In this document: positions 1-13,447 of the stretch, piece after piece
How the letters are laid out: every line of letters begins with the position of its first letter
How positions within the stretch are numbered: position 1 is the stretch's first letter
Assembly (NCBI RefSeq): GCF_026210795.1
Contig: NC_089443.1
Span: 1,426,001-1,490,000, forward strand
DNA: 64,000 nt
Reading direction: 5' to 3'
Origin: Rhizophagus irregularis
Lineage: Eukaryota; Glomeromycota; Glomeromycetes; Glomerales; Glomeraceae
Notes under the pieces: generated by a model
Database searches by the model: none
What the model was told of the DNA's origin: nothing
What the model saw: only the letters and a program-made list of their open reading frames with translations
Position numbers and translations under genes: made by a program

Positions 1-3000
1 TCTGGTGACCCGGCCGGGATATGAGAACCAATTTTTTAACTTTATGTCGCCTTACGGAAAAATAACTAAAAATCTATACATTTCGAGGCTATAAATTCCG
101 TGAGTATAATACATTTACGGAAATAACACACGGAATAAATTTATTATAGGGAATCCTATATTATTATTAAGATAAACACAAGGTTAATGATAATTAAAAA
201 CTCGATAAAATATATATTATTGTAAGTGATCATCTAAACTCGAAAGTATAATTCTAGTTAATAATAAAGTTTATTCTAAATTTAATTTTTTTCTTTAATT
301 TGATTAATTGTCCGAGACTTGAAATAGATTCCAGGACTGTTGTAGCTCTGGAACTTTAACTAGTAAAATAGTTTCATAATATAATAGAGCATGTTTAACT
401 ATAGTTAATCTTTTCTACATTTTAAAATATTAGTACTATTGGGCGTTAGCGAAGGATGAAGATTTACTCAATATAATATGTAAGGTATATGGATAATATA
501 AAATTTAATAAATTACAAAGTTTCCTTGGAAATATTGCTTAAACTCTAATGAACAATAAATAAATAAAATATTTTATTTTTCAGGTACAGTAGAGCTTTA
601 TTTTATATTATAGCTTGGAAACAAAAAAAGATATTATTAAAATGCACGAACAATTAAAAAAAAATTGTAAATTCTTGTTGGAAAAAAACAATATTACGAT
701 ATAATCACGAACATTATAGCAGATTTGAATAAATAATGTTGTTTCCCGTAACGTTAACACGCTGAATGTAATCCGTTATTTCAAGTATACTTGCTTTATC
801 CAAATAGCTGATCCGTTTCTAAAGAAATTTTAAGAAAATAAAAGAGGTGGTCTTAGTATTGTTTAAGAAGCATACTAATTATTTTATATGATAGAGGTAA
901 GGTATTTCCTACAAGAAAACCTCTTTAATGACCCTGCCACTAGTTCCCCTCTACTAATTACTAAATAAAAAAAACAATAAATAATAAAAATGATATAAAA
1001 ACAAAAGATAAAAAAAATCAACATAAAAAAAAAAAATAACGAATAAATATAAAAAAAAAGAAAGTAACAAAACAACATAACAATAAAAATATAAAAGAAA
1101 TAAAAAAAATATTATGGATGTTCCACGACACCTCTAAGACTAGCAATTATTATAGAAATAAATTTCCAAGTTTCAACTTATCACAATAGCGAAGAAATTA
1201 AGTCGTATAAGAAATATACAAGAAAACGGAAACCGTTGTAAGTCCGGAGCGAAAAAAAATAAATTTGCGATTTCATTGGTGATGGGCAGAGAAAATATAG
1301 TCCTTCGCTTCGCTCCGGACAATTAATTTTGAAATGTATTATTATCTTGAGACGTATTTTATATATATATTATACCTACAACAGCTGCAAGTTGGATCAC
1401 ACGATACGCAGCAAGTTTGAAAAAAACAATCAGCAATAGAGAAAGTAGCAGAAGGTTAACAAACAGTACAATCAGAAATATCATTAATTCAAGAAATAGC
1501 GATAGCGAAATCTAGTTACGAAAATCACGTAGTTGTGAACGTGATATAAATTAGCAGGTAGCAAAAATGGTAGAAAAATATAATTTAAAAATAATAACGG
1601 CTAATCACAAATTTTCGAAATTTACATACATAAATAAAATCTCTAGAGAAGCTTTTGACAAAAATTTTTTTCGCTTTTTTTTAACAAAGTTCCGATTCAT
1701 TCACGTATTGTGAATTAAAACAAGAACCCTGGTACAGTCTCACCTACTTTTTATAAAAGCGTATAGACACAGCCATGCTATCAATGATCTAAAAAGGAAA
1801 AAGGGAAGAAAAGAAAATAAAGAAAATCTATTTGGTAACGTATATATTAAATTGAGCAGTCCACATTCCTAAATGAAAGTAGTTACATTTGATCCATGTG
1901 AAGGAAACATGACGCTCGACTAGAGGTTAGTGTACTAATTGTGTTAGAATCGCGTACTTTTTTGCATTCGTGTTTTGGTTTTTTTACAAGACTAGAATCA
2001 ATACTTTATTTTAATTTCATTACACCACCCCGACGGTAACTAATCTACTATTTGTAAAGCCGGCTAGAATTAAATTTCAGGCAAAATTATCAGCGATCTG
2101 TAAATCACCTGACTGATTTCGTTATATCTGTTTTGAATAATTTGGCGTATATAATACAACGCTAAAGGGTTAATGTATTTATGATGTAAACGCCAGCATA
2201 ATTTTTTTATATTAACGTAATTGTTACCCAAATTAAAGGCTTAAATTCTTCACGTGTGATCGTTATTTACAGCCTTCAGGAGGATAAATAATTAGTGGGC
2301 TTTTACAATTGTTTCATTGCTATTACGAAATTTCGCGATGATTATTATGATTATGACTCACAATATTTTGTCATGTAAGATGTAAATATGATGTTATGTT
2401 TTTTTTCGTTTTATTTATTCTAGAGTTGTCAATGAGGCTTTTACTGAAGGCTTAGGACATATTGCTATTTATAACATCAGACCATATATTTTACCCCCAA
2501 GAAACGGATTAAGCCTTTAAGGGGCTGAAGTACATTTTGATTTTTTTTTTATTTTTTCCTTAAAAATTCAAAAGAAAATATTTAAGTCTCCCAGAATGTA
2601 TATACAAAAAAACAGGCACTTGTGTAACATTGAAATACACTGATTTCACTCGTCGCCTCGATCTACAAATATTGAATGAGAGAACTACAGCGGCTTATGC
2701 TAATTTACGCGGGTACACAGCCTCTTTCACTTTGAAATACTCTAAATGATTTAAAGCCCAAAAAAACAAATCACTACAAAATTTTTTCTTTATATAATGA
2801 GATATCATAAAAAAAAATTGAATTCAATTTTGGAAATATTACAGTCTATGCTAACTTATGTTGTTACATAACCCTTTCACTTTAAAGATTATATATTTTC
2901 TTTTTTAAGTTGTTTTCCTTTATGATTTAAACTGATTAACTCGAAAAAAATATAACAATACTATTATATTTTAAAAGAGATGTTTGTTTGTTTATTTAAC

Positions 3001-6000
3001 ATTGGCTGGGAATTTATTTTTTCTAGATTGTGATGAACTGATAAAAAAAATTTAACTGGTAAGGTACATTGTTTGCTTATGATATAAGTAACATCTTCAA
3101 GGGCTACTCCAAAATATAACCCCAAAAATCAATTGGAATTCAAAACCTCGATCTTATACAACTCCCACATTATGACATTATAAATAAATATTACTTCCTA
3201 AAGCTCACGTCACTACATAAATGATTACTTGTAGTAATACCACTTAAATTAGGTTATAGAAATTTAAGTGCAATTGTATATCAAGAACAATTCGTTAGAG
3301 GTGTAAAAGTACCACGCTTCAAAACCTCTAAATATTTAAATTCTTTTAGGAAACAAGCTTATCGGTACTTGCCATTGAATTAGCCGATAAGCTGTTAAAC
3401 CATGAATGAAAAGAAATTTCCAGTTTATTGAACGAAATAATAGTTTTAAGCTGTGAAAAATATTTCAGCCATCATTTCTGATATTTTTTGAGAGGACTAG
3501 GGACCATGTTCAGAATCATAAATCTGACTTATTATAATTTATGAGGAATAAAATTTTGATTCTTTTTGAAATATTAAATTAGTGTAATACTATCACAATT
3601 GCAAATATGGGATGACTTATATAATATGGCAGGGTAAAACAACTTTCTACTGAAATTATTTATCTGGAAAGAAAATGCTACAAATCTCTTACATTTCTAG
3701 AACTTGAACTTGCACTCAAAGAGTTTGCATTGGTTAAAATTTATTATTATCTTAGTTATATGGATTATTAACAACTGAAGCTGTTTAAAATAGAAACTTT
3801 AAAAATTACAGGAGTGACAGCTGCACCATCAACAACAATGCCAACTAAAAATTAATTAGAAACATTAATATTAATTAATTATTATTCCTGAAATGTGCAC
3901 TCTCATATCACCTTTCTTAATGGCACCAATTGACTTAAACCACCTGCTGGTCCTTTCTTCATAATATAAATAAAAAATATGATCATAGTTTTTATTGTCA
4001 TAAGAACAAAAAACTTTGCTATATGTGGATTTTATAACTTTATGGTCCTTGATATAATCAAGTTGGTACTTGCTATTATTAAAAATTATCTGATAACCAG
4101 CAGTAGGAATTGAACAAAATTATGGAACTGAGAAAAATCCTACTATAATTTATACTCTAGACAGAATTGAACATTATAAGTTTGTAGCATTATTATTTTA
4201 CTCTTATACACATATTCTGTCATGAATTATTCAATATGATTCAAATTCCTCTAGTGTCTATTATATAATTACAGTTCTTTGATTGAGGCATTCTATTTGT
4301 ACTCCACTGTGGACGAGTGATTTGCCACTACCAGTATTCATAGAACTTGAGTTGCAATTAAATCACCAAATTTGGAATCATGGTGGTATTATTTTATTAT
4401 TTAATCACTATTAATCAAGTATATATACTCCTTAAAATAATATTAGTTTACAAGATTATATTTATAGACTCTATTATGAAATAATCAAGATCAAGCTTTA
4501 ATAGAACAGAAAAATGGGTGAAAGAGTTATGTACCTACCATCAACAATTAATAAAATGACAGAAAAGTTCCACAATATGAACAAATGAAATCTCTAAGCT
4601 CTAAATAAATATGGGAAATGGAAGAGAAACTAGAGGAATATGAAGAGGAGCGGACTAATCTAAATACCTTTAATATACATTAATTTGTACTTTAAATATA
4701 TCGTCTGACATAACTACATACTTAATTAATATATACACCCGTCTTAAATTACAATGAGCAGTATGAATAACTTTAATAACTCTATGCCTGATTCCTTATC
4801 CTCCTCTAAGGCAATCATGGGATCATCTATTTATACTCCTTCACTCTTGATAAATCTAAGTACTAAAAAAAATCAATGGACTAGATTAGTTTCATTATAA
4901 ATTGTAATTTACAAGAAAATTAAGAAATTATAATTTATTATTCAAATTAAAAAAAATAAGTTCTAGTTTTCACATGAAATTTTAGAGCAAATTCACGATC
5001 ACATGACTTGACGAATACTAATAAAAACATGGAATGAATATAGAGAACAGCCTAAAAATGGATAAAAAATTGCCTTTTGATTAAGGCATATATATTCTTT
5101 TATAGTTAAAATAATATATGAATTTAATATACTTACTAATTCATGTATATATAGATCAAAATGACTGTTATACCTAAACAATGGAAAGATATTAAGTGAT
5201 GTGATAAACCAATTTCAAAAATATAAAGATTTTGATGAATAAATCATTGAATATATCATCATTCAAATAGTAGAATACATTCCTACTCCCACACACAATT
5301 ATTAGGAATCACAATAGATTAAACAACCTATTTCCACAAATCTATAGGGTGGAATATTAAATGAAATTTATAAAGATATACAAATTATTTAGTAGTATTA
5401 ATACTTTAACTAATTCCTTATGTCTTGATAAACTCATTTTTATGATATGTTAAAATTGGCTTATGAACAAAAAAATCTTAAAAAATGTCTCTCAGATATT
5501 GAAAAAAAATAACAATAGAAACAATGATAATATAACAGGCCCAGTAAAGTTGTTGAAGGAAAATCTATTTTAAAGATTTAAAAGGAAAAAATCAAAGGTA
5601 AATACAGTGTTGCTTTCTATAGCAATTGAAATAAAAGATCACATCATTTGTTATTATCATTATTTATTTCAATAGAATTTGGTAGAATGAAAATTAATAT
5701 CAAAGATGTATTTGTCAATATTATAGCATATATTAAAAAAGAAGCTATAGATATTTAAGATTTGATCATCTATTACTCTTATCTGATGTAGATTTCATGG
5801 ACATAAATCTAATTGGATTCACATTACAAAAGAGCTGAATGTTGAATTATGCTATGACAGTTTTATGAGTAGAACTACTAAATGCACTTTTTTATTCTTA
5901 TCATGAAAGCCCCTGTACTTGCTTTCAAATACCAACACTGTGGAAAATATAGCTAATGAAAGCTATGTAGATATTAACAAAGAAATTTTCATTAGAGAGG

Positions 6001-7260
6001 TCAAAGCTATAAAAATAGTAAATTAAAATGTATTTTTATAACCAAACTAGAATTAAGCTGGTGAAATTATTGCACTGGAAGTGTGGGCTAAATGAACAAA
6101 TTGTTGTTTCTGAATATTAAATTAACAATATTGTTATTTCAGTATATTAACATATATCCCAAACTAATCACACAAATATGTTTACTGTAATGTATAATAA
6201 GATTTATGAGTTCTTGACAACTACTGAGGAACAACAGATAAATGCTACATCAGTTATTTATCTTGGTGAACACAAAGTTACATTAAATCAATCAGTAACA
6301 ATAAAAAATAATTCAAGCACGATTCATAACATGCGCTTGGTACTTTGTATGGTTCTATCAGGTTACTGACACTGTACGTTTTGGATGGTAATTTTTGCAA
6401 TGAAATTATCCAAAGAATACTTACTGTATATTGAGAATAATGGAGTGACAAGTCAAAATTTGAATTATTTAAAGATGAGATAAAAAGTGAATTGAAAGCA
6501 ATAACAGATGTAAAAGTACAAGATTGATGAAGGCTAATATAAAATTTTATGGCTTAAATAATCAAGAATAATCAATAATAATGATTTTCAAGTTCTATTA
6601 TTCCTATAAAAAATAAGAATAATTAAATAAAGGATTGCACATCAAATATAAGAGCTGGGCCATGGCTGTCTCAAATGAAATTATTTTTTTATTTTATAGG
6701 TAAAATTTTAAATAATTAGTTACAAACTAATTTTTTAACTTATAAAACCTAGAAATCTAAGTCAACTAAACCACATTTATATGTAAATATCAAAAAGTGC
6801 ATTAAATATATTTAACTAGAGATATGATTTCTTTAAGCATAATATTATATATAAATATAACAACATTTTATATAATGATGAATCCTTTAGAATTTAATAA
6901 CCATTTAAAAGATATAATCAACAAGGTTTTTAGAACTCAAAAATACCTGAAAATTGGAAAAGCCAAAGCCATGGGAATATCAATTAATAAATAAATACTA
7001 AACCAATAATTACATTATTAGAAATTCCATGCAAAATAATGTAACAATTTTTGGATAAGAATTATGTTCATTTAAATAGAACTTCACACAATAAAACTAA
7101 GTCTTGGTTGACTAATCTTAAATATTGCAACAATTAAACAAAAGCATTTCAACTCATTTGTGCATTCATGCATCAACAGTGCCTATTTTATTTATTGTTG
7201 GATCAGCATACGTGATATATGAGCAGTAAATAAACAAGTATAAATAAGTTTATGATAAAC
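1..7260. other. AT-rich stretch without a recognisable intact gene
   Basis: No convincing intact gene was found on either strand. The stretch is rich in A/T homopolymers; short open frames such as minus 884-1078 are low-complexity. Around 5490-6530 the text is less homopolymeric and has short frames with coding-like codon use, for example about 6450-6530 on the plus strand ending in a stop. These may be the worn remains of a mobile element or gene, but I could not assign a family. A 33-codon GC-richer open stretch near 2646-2744 is also unassigned. Confidence 0.6.
1228..1320. repeat. Dispersed repeat with TCCGGAGCG core
   Basis: Positions 1228-1254 match 7653-7679 in reverse complement at about 25 of 27 bases. 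The shared text reads GGAAACCGTTG, then AAGTC, then GGAGCGAAA. At 1300-1320 and again near 45700-45716 there is a GCTCCGGAC end preceded by TTCGCT. These look like the ends of a dispersed, decayed element. No coding sequence or target duplication was found. Confidence 0.45.
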
Positions 7261-7280
7261 ATGATTACCTGATAATCTCT

Positions 7281-7640
7281 TTTTTTTGTTTGGTTTTGGC
7301 TAGTGAGTATATATTTTTTTTAACTGGCTTCAAAGAAACGTTTTTGATTTATTTCTTATTTTTTTTCTAGGGTTTCTGGATTTTCTTGTACATGCCGGAC
7401 TGGTAAGTTGTTTTTTTATTTGTTTTGCTTTAAAGAAACGTTTCTAACGTTTCATTTATTATTATTTTTTTTAGGGAACCGAGATTTTTGTATATGCCGG
7501 ACTTTTAAAGGTAAATTGTGAAGAGGGGCTTTTCTTATTTGTTTAACTTTAAAGAAACATTTCTAACTTTCATTTTTCACTTTTTTTTTTAGGGACGCCT
7601 GATTTTTGTACAAATTGAATTTTTAAAGATATTTGGATTT
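7281..7640 (+). repeat. Tandem mini-exon/intron modules (three copies)
   Basis: Three tandem modules are visible. Each has a pyrimidine tract ending in TAG, a 32-36 nt exon-like block with a shared core (GATTTTTGTA, and GCCGGAC in the first two), then a donor. The blocks are 7371-7402 (donor GTAAGT at 7403), 7475-7510 (donor GTAAAT at 7511) and about 7593-7628 (donor lost). The intervening 72 and 82 nt each contain a GAAACRTTTCTAAC segment, which holds a CTAAC branch-like site. No long frame joins the blocks, so this is probably a relic of a duplicated exon-intron unit rather than a working gene. Confidence 0.55.
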
Positions 7641-10290
7641 TTGTACAAAATCTTTCGCTCCAGACTTCCAACGGTTTCCATTTCCTAGTATAATGCACAA
7701 ATTGTATATACTGTATGTATAAAGGAGTTCTTACGTGCTACAATTTTAAGGTCACCTTAAACTAATAACTTAAAATACGGAGTTCTAGTTTTTTTTTAAA
7801 AAAATAAAATAAAATAATAATTTCTTCAAGTTGTGGTACGTATAAAGGAATCTTTACTTAATTTAAATTTATAGTACAAGTAAATGATACAAACACAAAA
7901 CATTAACATGTTGAATAAATACTTGATATTCTTGATCATTCTGAACTCAAAGGTGAACTGATTTCATTTTTTAAAAAAAGGTATGTGATATAGCAGTTAT
8001 ATAGCTATTTTCGTTATTTTATGGCACCATGAAAATCATGATTTTTAGTAAAAAAAAAGACATGAGCGTGAAAATATCATCAGAAAAATCAGGAATGTTA
8101 ATGTTATTAGTAAACTCTGAACCAATTAGTAAAATAACATAAGATTTAATTTAATTAATTTACTATAAACAAAAAAAAAATTTATCATAACGTATAAAGC
8201 TTTATTATAGAATTGATCTATGTAGTATGTACCAATATAAAGATATTGTAAAGTATGTAATAGAAATATAAATTATAAACACATTTTAGTAATAATAAAA
8301 ATTATGACTTATAAGAACATTTAACATTTATCAATCATTATACAGCCAGACCTCAATATATCAAGAACCAATCCGTCATTGTGGACCGCAGTAAATTTAA
8401 AACTTTAAACCGGAAATCAAATCACGTGAAATCTGTTCTATCAAAATTTCTTTACATACTGGTATAACAAAAATTAACTAAATTAAAACAATGAATTAAA
8501 TTTTGCGCGTCTAAATTATTTTAGTTTCTTATCTTTGAATCACGTGAGATTAATTTATTAGTTCGTTTATGTAGATCATCCCGTGTCCATTTTATCGAAA
8601 CTATTTTTTAAAAGCATAAAATATAAGCAGTTAAACTTGATAATTATCAAAAACTAATTTTAAATTAATATACATCATGATAGTAAACTCAAAGTATAAC
8701 AAATTGGGCGAACCAAGTAAAGATTATTGTGTTACAAATTATTGTGTTACAAAGGATTATTAAATTATTTTAATTAACTTAAAAATTGCGTTGAAAATAT
8801 GAATTTGGGCGAAGTTAAATAATTACTCTATAGTTACCAAATTTTAGTACTTGAAGTCTTGAATATCACTATTCTATATTAGACGTGAAATGATTACGTT
8901 TAATAATTTTTCCACCACTACAATATCAAGTTTTTAAATTGAAATAGTTATTTCACATTTAGTTCCATTAACAAAACTGAAAGCCAATAACGGTTGGGAG
9001 ACTTTTTTATCGTTTAAGCTATAATTAAGCTATAATTAAGCTAAAGTCCATACAATGGGTCACACAATAATATCGTTATACGTGGCCAAATCTTTACCAA
9101 TCATCTGCCATCATTGGTTAATAATTTTGATATTTATCAACGCTTACAACGCAAAGCACAATAACTTATAACTAGTATTAAAAGGTTGGCAATATTTTCT
9201 GCATAAATAAATTGAATTGTGTAACATGGAAACGCGACGATTTGACGATTTGACCGGCAAACTGTATAATAAGTAAATTTAGTTAATACACTAATAAGTA
9301 ATAGACAATTGACTTATTAAGTTAATAATTTTTTTGGTGTGATTTTTTTTAATGAATATAATAAATTTTTCGGATTTTTTTTTTAATATCAATAGACCGG
9401 TATAGTACAATAGATATAATATAATTTTTTGGATTTTTTTAATAATAAAAAATTGGTTTGATTATTTTTTTATATCCAGTTTCTTAGTTCGATACCGAAA
9501 ATATTTTTTTTTGTTTTTAATTCTTTGGTTCAATAATTTTTTTAATCATTTCTTTTTTTTTGATTCCTTCAGTTCAAACCGAAAGATAAATCTCTTTTTA
9601 ATTTAGTTTTTTTTGTACATTTGTTAATTTTTTTTTCTTGGTTTCTCTATCATAAGTTGTAGTAAATTTTAGTTATATAAAATAAAATATTTAATTATAT
9701 TGATTATAAATCAGACATGTTCAATATGGTTACCGTGAAGTATTGTTAATGAATATAGGTAGCATTTAACACATAATTATATAATTATTGGAAATCAAAA
9801 GAGACGGAATATTAGAAGAATTTGGAATGTAATGTGGAAATGGATTAGTAAGTTCATAAAAAAAAATAATATCAAAATTAAATTAGAAAAATCACAGTCA
9901 CAATTGTAACAATTGCAGATTGTTCTAGCAAAATTAGGAAGAATGAGCGAAAATTCATGTTATATATTGTTTGAAAATATGGTATGGGAATATAGTTTAT
10001 TCTGAAAAGGCAATATAATAAGAGAAAATACTAGAAGTGCTATTAAGAAACTGAATCTTGCCAATTAAGTGTAAAAATAGACTAACATTTCTTATTTTCT
10101 TTAGATCAAAAGGAATCTTGTAATTTCTTCCAAGATTCCAATATTATTAATTTGTATAAAAACTAAAAGCTTGCAATTTTCAATTGAATTGTGATTATTA
10201 TAAAAATTCTTTATTATCTTTATAGTCTACAATCTTAAATATTTTATATCTCACATAGAAGAATTTGAGGGCGGTACACTGTATGTTATT
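7641..10290. other. AT-rich intergenic DNA with dispersed repeats
   Basis: No gene was recognised. About 8690-8870 resembles 29150-29400: both have a TATTGTGTTACAAA segment, then an AAATTATTTTAATTA segment, then ATGAATTTG followed by GCGAAG and a CTATAGTTA segment. This looks like a diverged dispersed repeat. At 9019-9043 an AAGCTATAATT unit is repeated in tandem. About 9340-9640 is a T-rich low-complexity stretch. Confidence 0.5.
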
Positions 10291-10294
10291 AATT

Positions 10295-13200
10295 TTTTAA
10301 TAAAAAAAATTTAGTTATAAATAATATGGTAGATTTTAATTTGCAAATAAGTACGGTATAACCGCAAGTTCAAAACGAACGATTAAGCTGCATAAATCAA
10401 ATACACATTCTTTAATTTACTGCGTTTGGTTTTATGAATTTCAAAAATAATAAGTGAAAATTAGGAACATAATTATTTCTATGTTTAAATTATCTATATG
10501 AAAATAAAAAGTTTTACGCACGTATCAAATTATTTGAACATTTCAATTTATAGAATCTGAACTATTGTGCTTACAAGTTACAATACGTAAAAAAATCTCA
10601 ATATTCTAAACATATAATAAAGTAATTATTGTTACAATAATAATATTAATCAAAATTGCATTAATTTTTTTTGGTCCACTAATTAATCACATCTGAAAGA
10701 CAAGCCATTAATTTGAATATTAGTTTAATAAAACGGTCAATTTTTCTTAATTTGCTATAACTGATTAATGTATGAGAAACTTTAATTCAGGTCAATACAT
10801 ATGGGCTATCGGAATGTCGATCATCAAGTGAGCCAAATCCGCCCATATGACGTCAATCCACTCTTATATTGTTATTTTATGTTCTCACGTAAAGAAAATC
10901 TTATTGTTATATTGACAGACTGAAGTGTGCATTAAATAAAATTATCTTTAACAAAATGTCGCATTATTAACTGTTTCTAAAATAAAATAATGTATAAAAA
11001 TTTGTTCTTTGAAAATTGATTAATTGGTTAAGAAAAGTGGATCACCGCAGCATGTTATGTGGCTTTTTTTGTACAACCTTTTGTGACTGTACGACATTAC
11101 CAAAAATTTATTATATAATGAAAAAAATTAAATAAAATTAAATAAAATTCTTCTTTCGATTATTACTTTACGACCAATAATATCAAAATGCAAAACACCG
11201 AAAATACAAATGAATGTATCAATTGGATTGAAGAGGCCATTTCTAAGGAATATTTTAGACTTTATGAACATAAATATTTTAGTAATGTTCAAAAAATTGG
11301 TACCGGAGGATTTGGAAAAGTTTATCGTGCAAATTGGAAAAATTCAGACCAATGTTTAGCGTTAAAATCCTTTTTCAATGTTGATGACGTAATTGCAAAA
11401 GAAATTGTTCATGAGGTATGTATAAATTATGAAATAAGTATACTATTGTCATTTTAATATTAATAATATACTGTATGTATTAAATTTATTTTTATAAATA
11501 TCCGATTATATTCCAGCTCAAGCTTCAACGTGATATACAATTTCATAATAATATTATTAAGTTCTATGGCGTTGCACTATTTGAGCCAGGTATTATATAA
11601 ATTTAATTATAATAATAGTTAAAATTTTATTTAACTTTGCAAATATATAATTTATTAGAAAATGATTAATTCCTTTATTCATCATTAGAATATCAAAATG
11701 TTCAATCGAAAAATTATTTGTTAGTAATGGAGTATGCTGATTCTGGTACTCTCAAAAATTATTTAAAGGAAAACTTCAATAATCTTACTTGGAACGACAA
11801 ATATAACTTAGCGTATCAATTAACTAGCGCCGTATCGTGCTTACATAATGAAAGAATAGTGCATCGTGATTTGGTAATTCATTTTATTAAATAATAAAAT
11901 AATTATTGTTATTTTTTTTTTCATATTTTTAACGTCATACTAATTTAATAGCACTCCGGTAATGTATTGGTTCATCAAAATATTATCAAACTGTCCGACT
12001 TCGGGTTGTCAAAAAGAATCGAATCATCGTCCAACACAAAAACTAAATTTTTTGGATGTGTTCCATACGTCGATCCAAAAAGATTTCGTGGACGAAAAAA
12101 AAATAAAAACTCAAATCAAATATGTTCATTAAGTGAAAAAAGTGACATTTATAGTGTTGGTGTGTTATTTTGGGAATTATCTAGTGGTCAACCACCCTTT
12201 GCTACTGAAGAGTACGATATTGATTTAGCTTTAGAAATTTCACAAGGTCGTAGAGAAGAACCCATTCTTAATACGCCTGAAAATTATATTAAAATTTATA
12301 CTGGTATGTATGAACACTCATTAATTATAATTTAAAATTTATTTATAATATATTATTATGTTTTTTAGAATGTTGGGATAATGAACCAGACAATCGTCCA
12401 ACTATAAATCAAGTATTAGAAAGAATAAAAGAAATTATAACGAAAACAACAGAAAATCATCAAACGGAATTAAATCTTCAATCAATATCAACAGATGAAC
12501 AAAATTTTAATCTAATCAATATTGATACTTCAAATATTAACAATTCATTACATGGGGAAATGTCTCAAATTATTGAAAATTTTGATAAAATGAATACAAA
12601 GGATATAGTATATACATCATTAACCAATGAAAATATTACATCTGAAAAAAATTTGAGCAAAATAGTTAGTGAAATAGTAAATTATATTTTCAAATTAAAT
12701 AATGAAGGAAAAAGTTCAATAGTAAGCGAATTTATTCTTGATTATTTTAATAATAATAATATAAATTCACAAGAAATCCATGATTGGTTATTAATTAATC
12801 AAAATAATTCAGATTCCATATTTTTACTTGGATGTTTTAATTATTTAGGAATTGAAACAAGTGAAGATAAAAAGAAAGCGTTTAATTTATTCATTAAAGC
12901 ATCAGAACAAAATCACACATTAGCGCAATATTATGTTGGATTATGTTATGAATATGGTCGTGGAACTGTAAAAGATAAAAAATTAGCTTTCGAATATTAT
13001 GAAAAAATAGCTAATAAGGGTAACAGATTGGGATTATTTAAGTGTGGTTATTTTTATAATAATGGAATTGGAATTAGTATTAATGAACAAAAAGCATTTG
13101 AATTATATCAGCAGGCGGCAAATTTAGGATATTTGAATGCTCAAAATAATCTTGGCCTTATGTATTTTAATGGAGATGGCGTTAATAAAGATTATGGCCG

Positions 13201-13380
13201 AGCTTTTGAATTATATCAGCAGGCGGCAAATTTAGGAAATAGTTTTGCTCAATATAATCTTGCTGATATGTATGAATATGGAAAGGGAATTGAAAAGGAT
13301 ATAAATCAAGCAATTTATTGGTACGAGAAATCTGCTAAACAAGGGTATCAACTTGCTCAAAATAGATTAGAAATAATTAT
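10295..13380 (+). repeat. Arm 1 of an inverted duplication carrying a kinase-Sel1 gene
   Basis: This segment recurs in inverted orientation at about 59115-63995. The match covers the whole gene body, its introns, and about 900 bp of upstream DNA. That upstream part includes the block around 11035-11100 (GTGGATCACCGCAGCATG and on to the GTACGACATTA box) and the text around 10345-10380 (AAATAAGTACGGTATAACC). The match fades just before the 3' end of the coding region. Arm 2 is split by an insertion of about 1.9 kb and carries several disabling mutations, so arm 1 is the intact copy. Confidence 0.85.
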
Positions 13381-13447
13381 GACAAAAAATAAAAAAAAAA
13401 TAAAAAATTTTACAACTCACTCCATAAAAAATATTTTTAAGCGTTGA
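11188..13447 (+). CDS. TKL-like protein kinase with C-terminal Sel1 repeats
   Basis: Five exons fit by frame: 11188-11415, 11517-11589, 11689-11873, 11952-12303 and 12369-13447, giving 638 residues. The kinase domain spans about 31-295. It has the glycine loop IGTGGFGKVY (37-46), ATP lysine K60, helix-C glutamate E76, HRDLHSGN with D161 and N166, DFG at 178-180, and a PYVDP segment in place of the usual APE. A serine/asparagine-rich linker follows, then five 36-residue Sel1-like repeats (about 427-606) and a lysine-rich tail. All catalytic residues are present, so activity is likely. Sel1 solenoids usually serve as protein-binding scaffolds; substrate and pathway are unknown. The family is greatly expanded in Rhizophagus-type fungi. 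The first in-frame ATG lies just upstream of the kinase domain. A decayed inverted copy lies at 59.1-61.3 kb. Confidence 0.85.

Noticed and set aside
884..1078. Minus-strand 64-codon frame rich in Phe, Ile and Tyr
   Set aside because: Arises from A-rich low-complexity DNA; no start context, neighbours or similarity.
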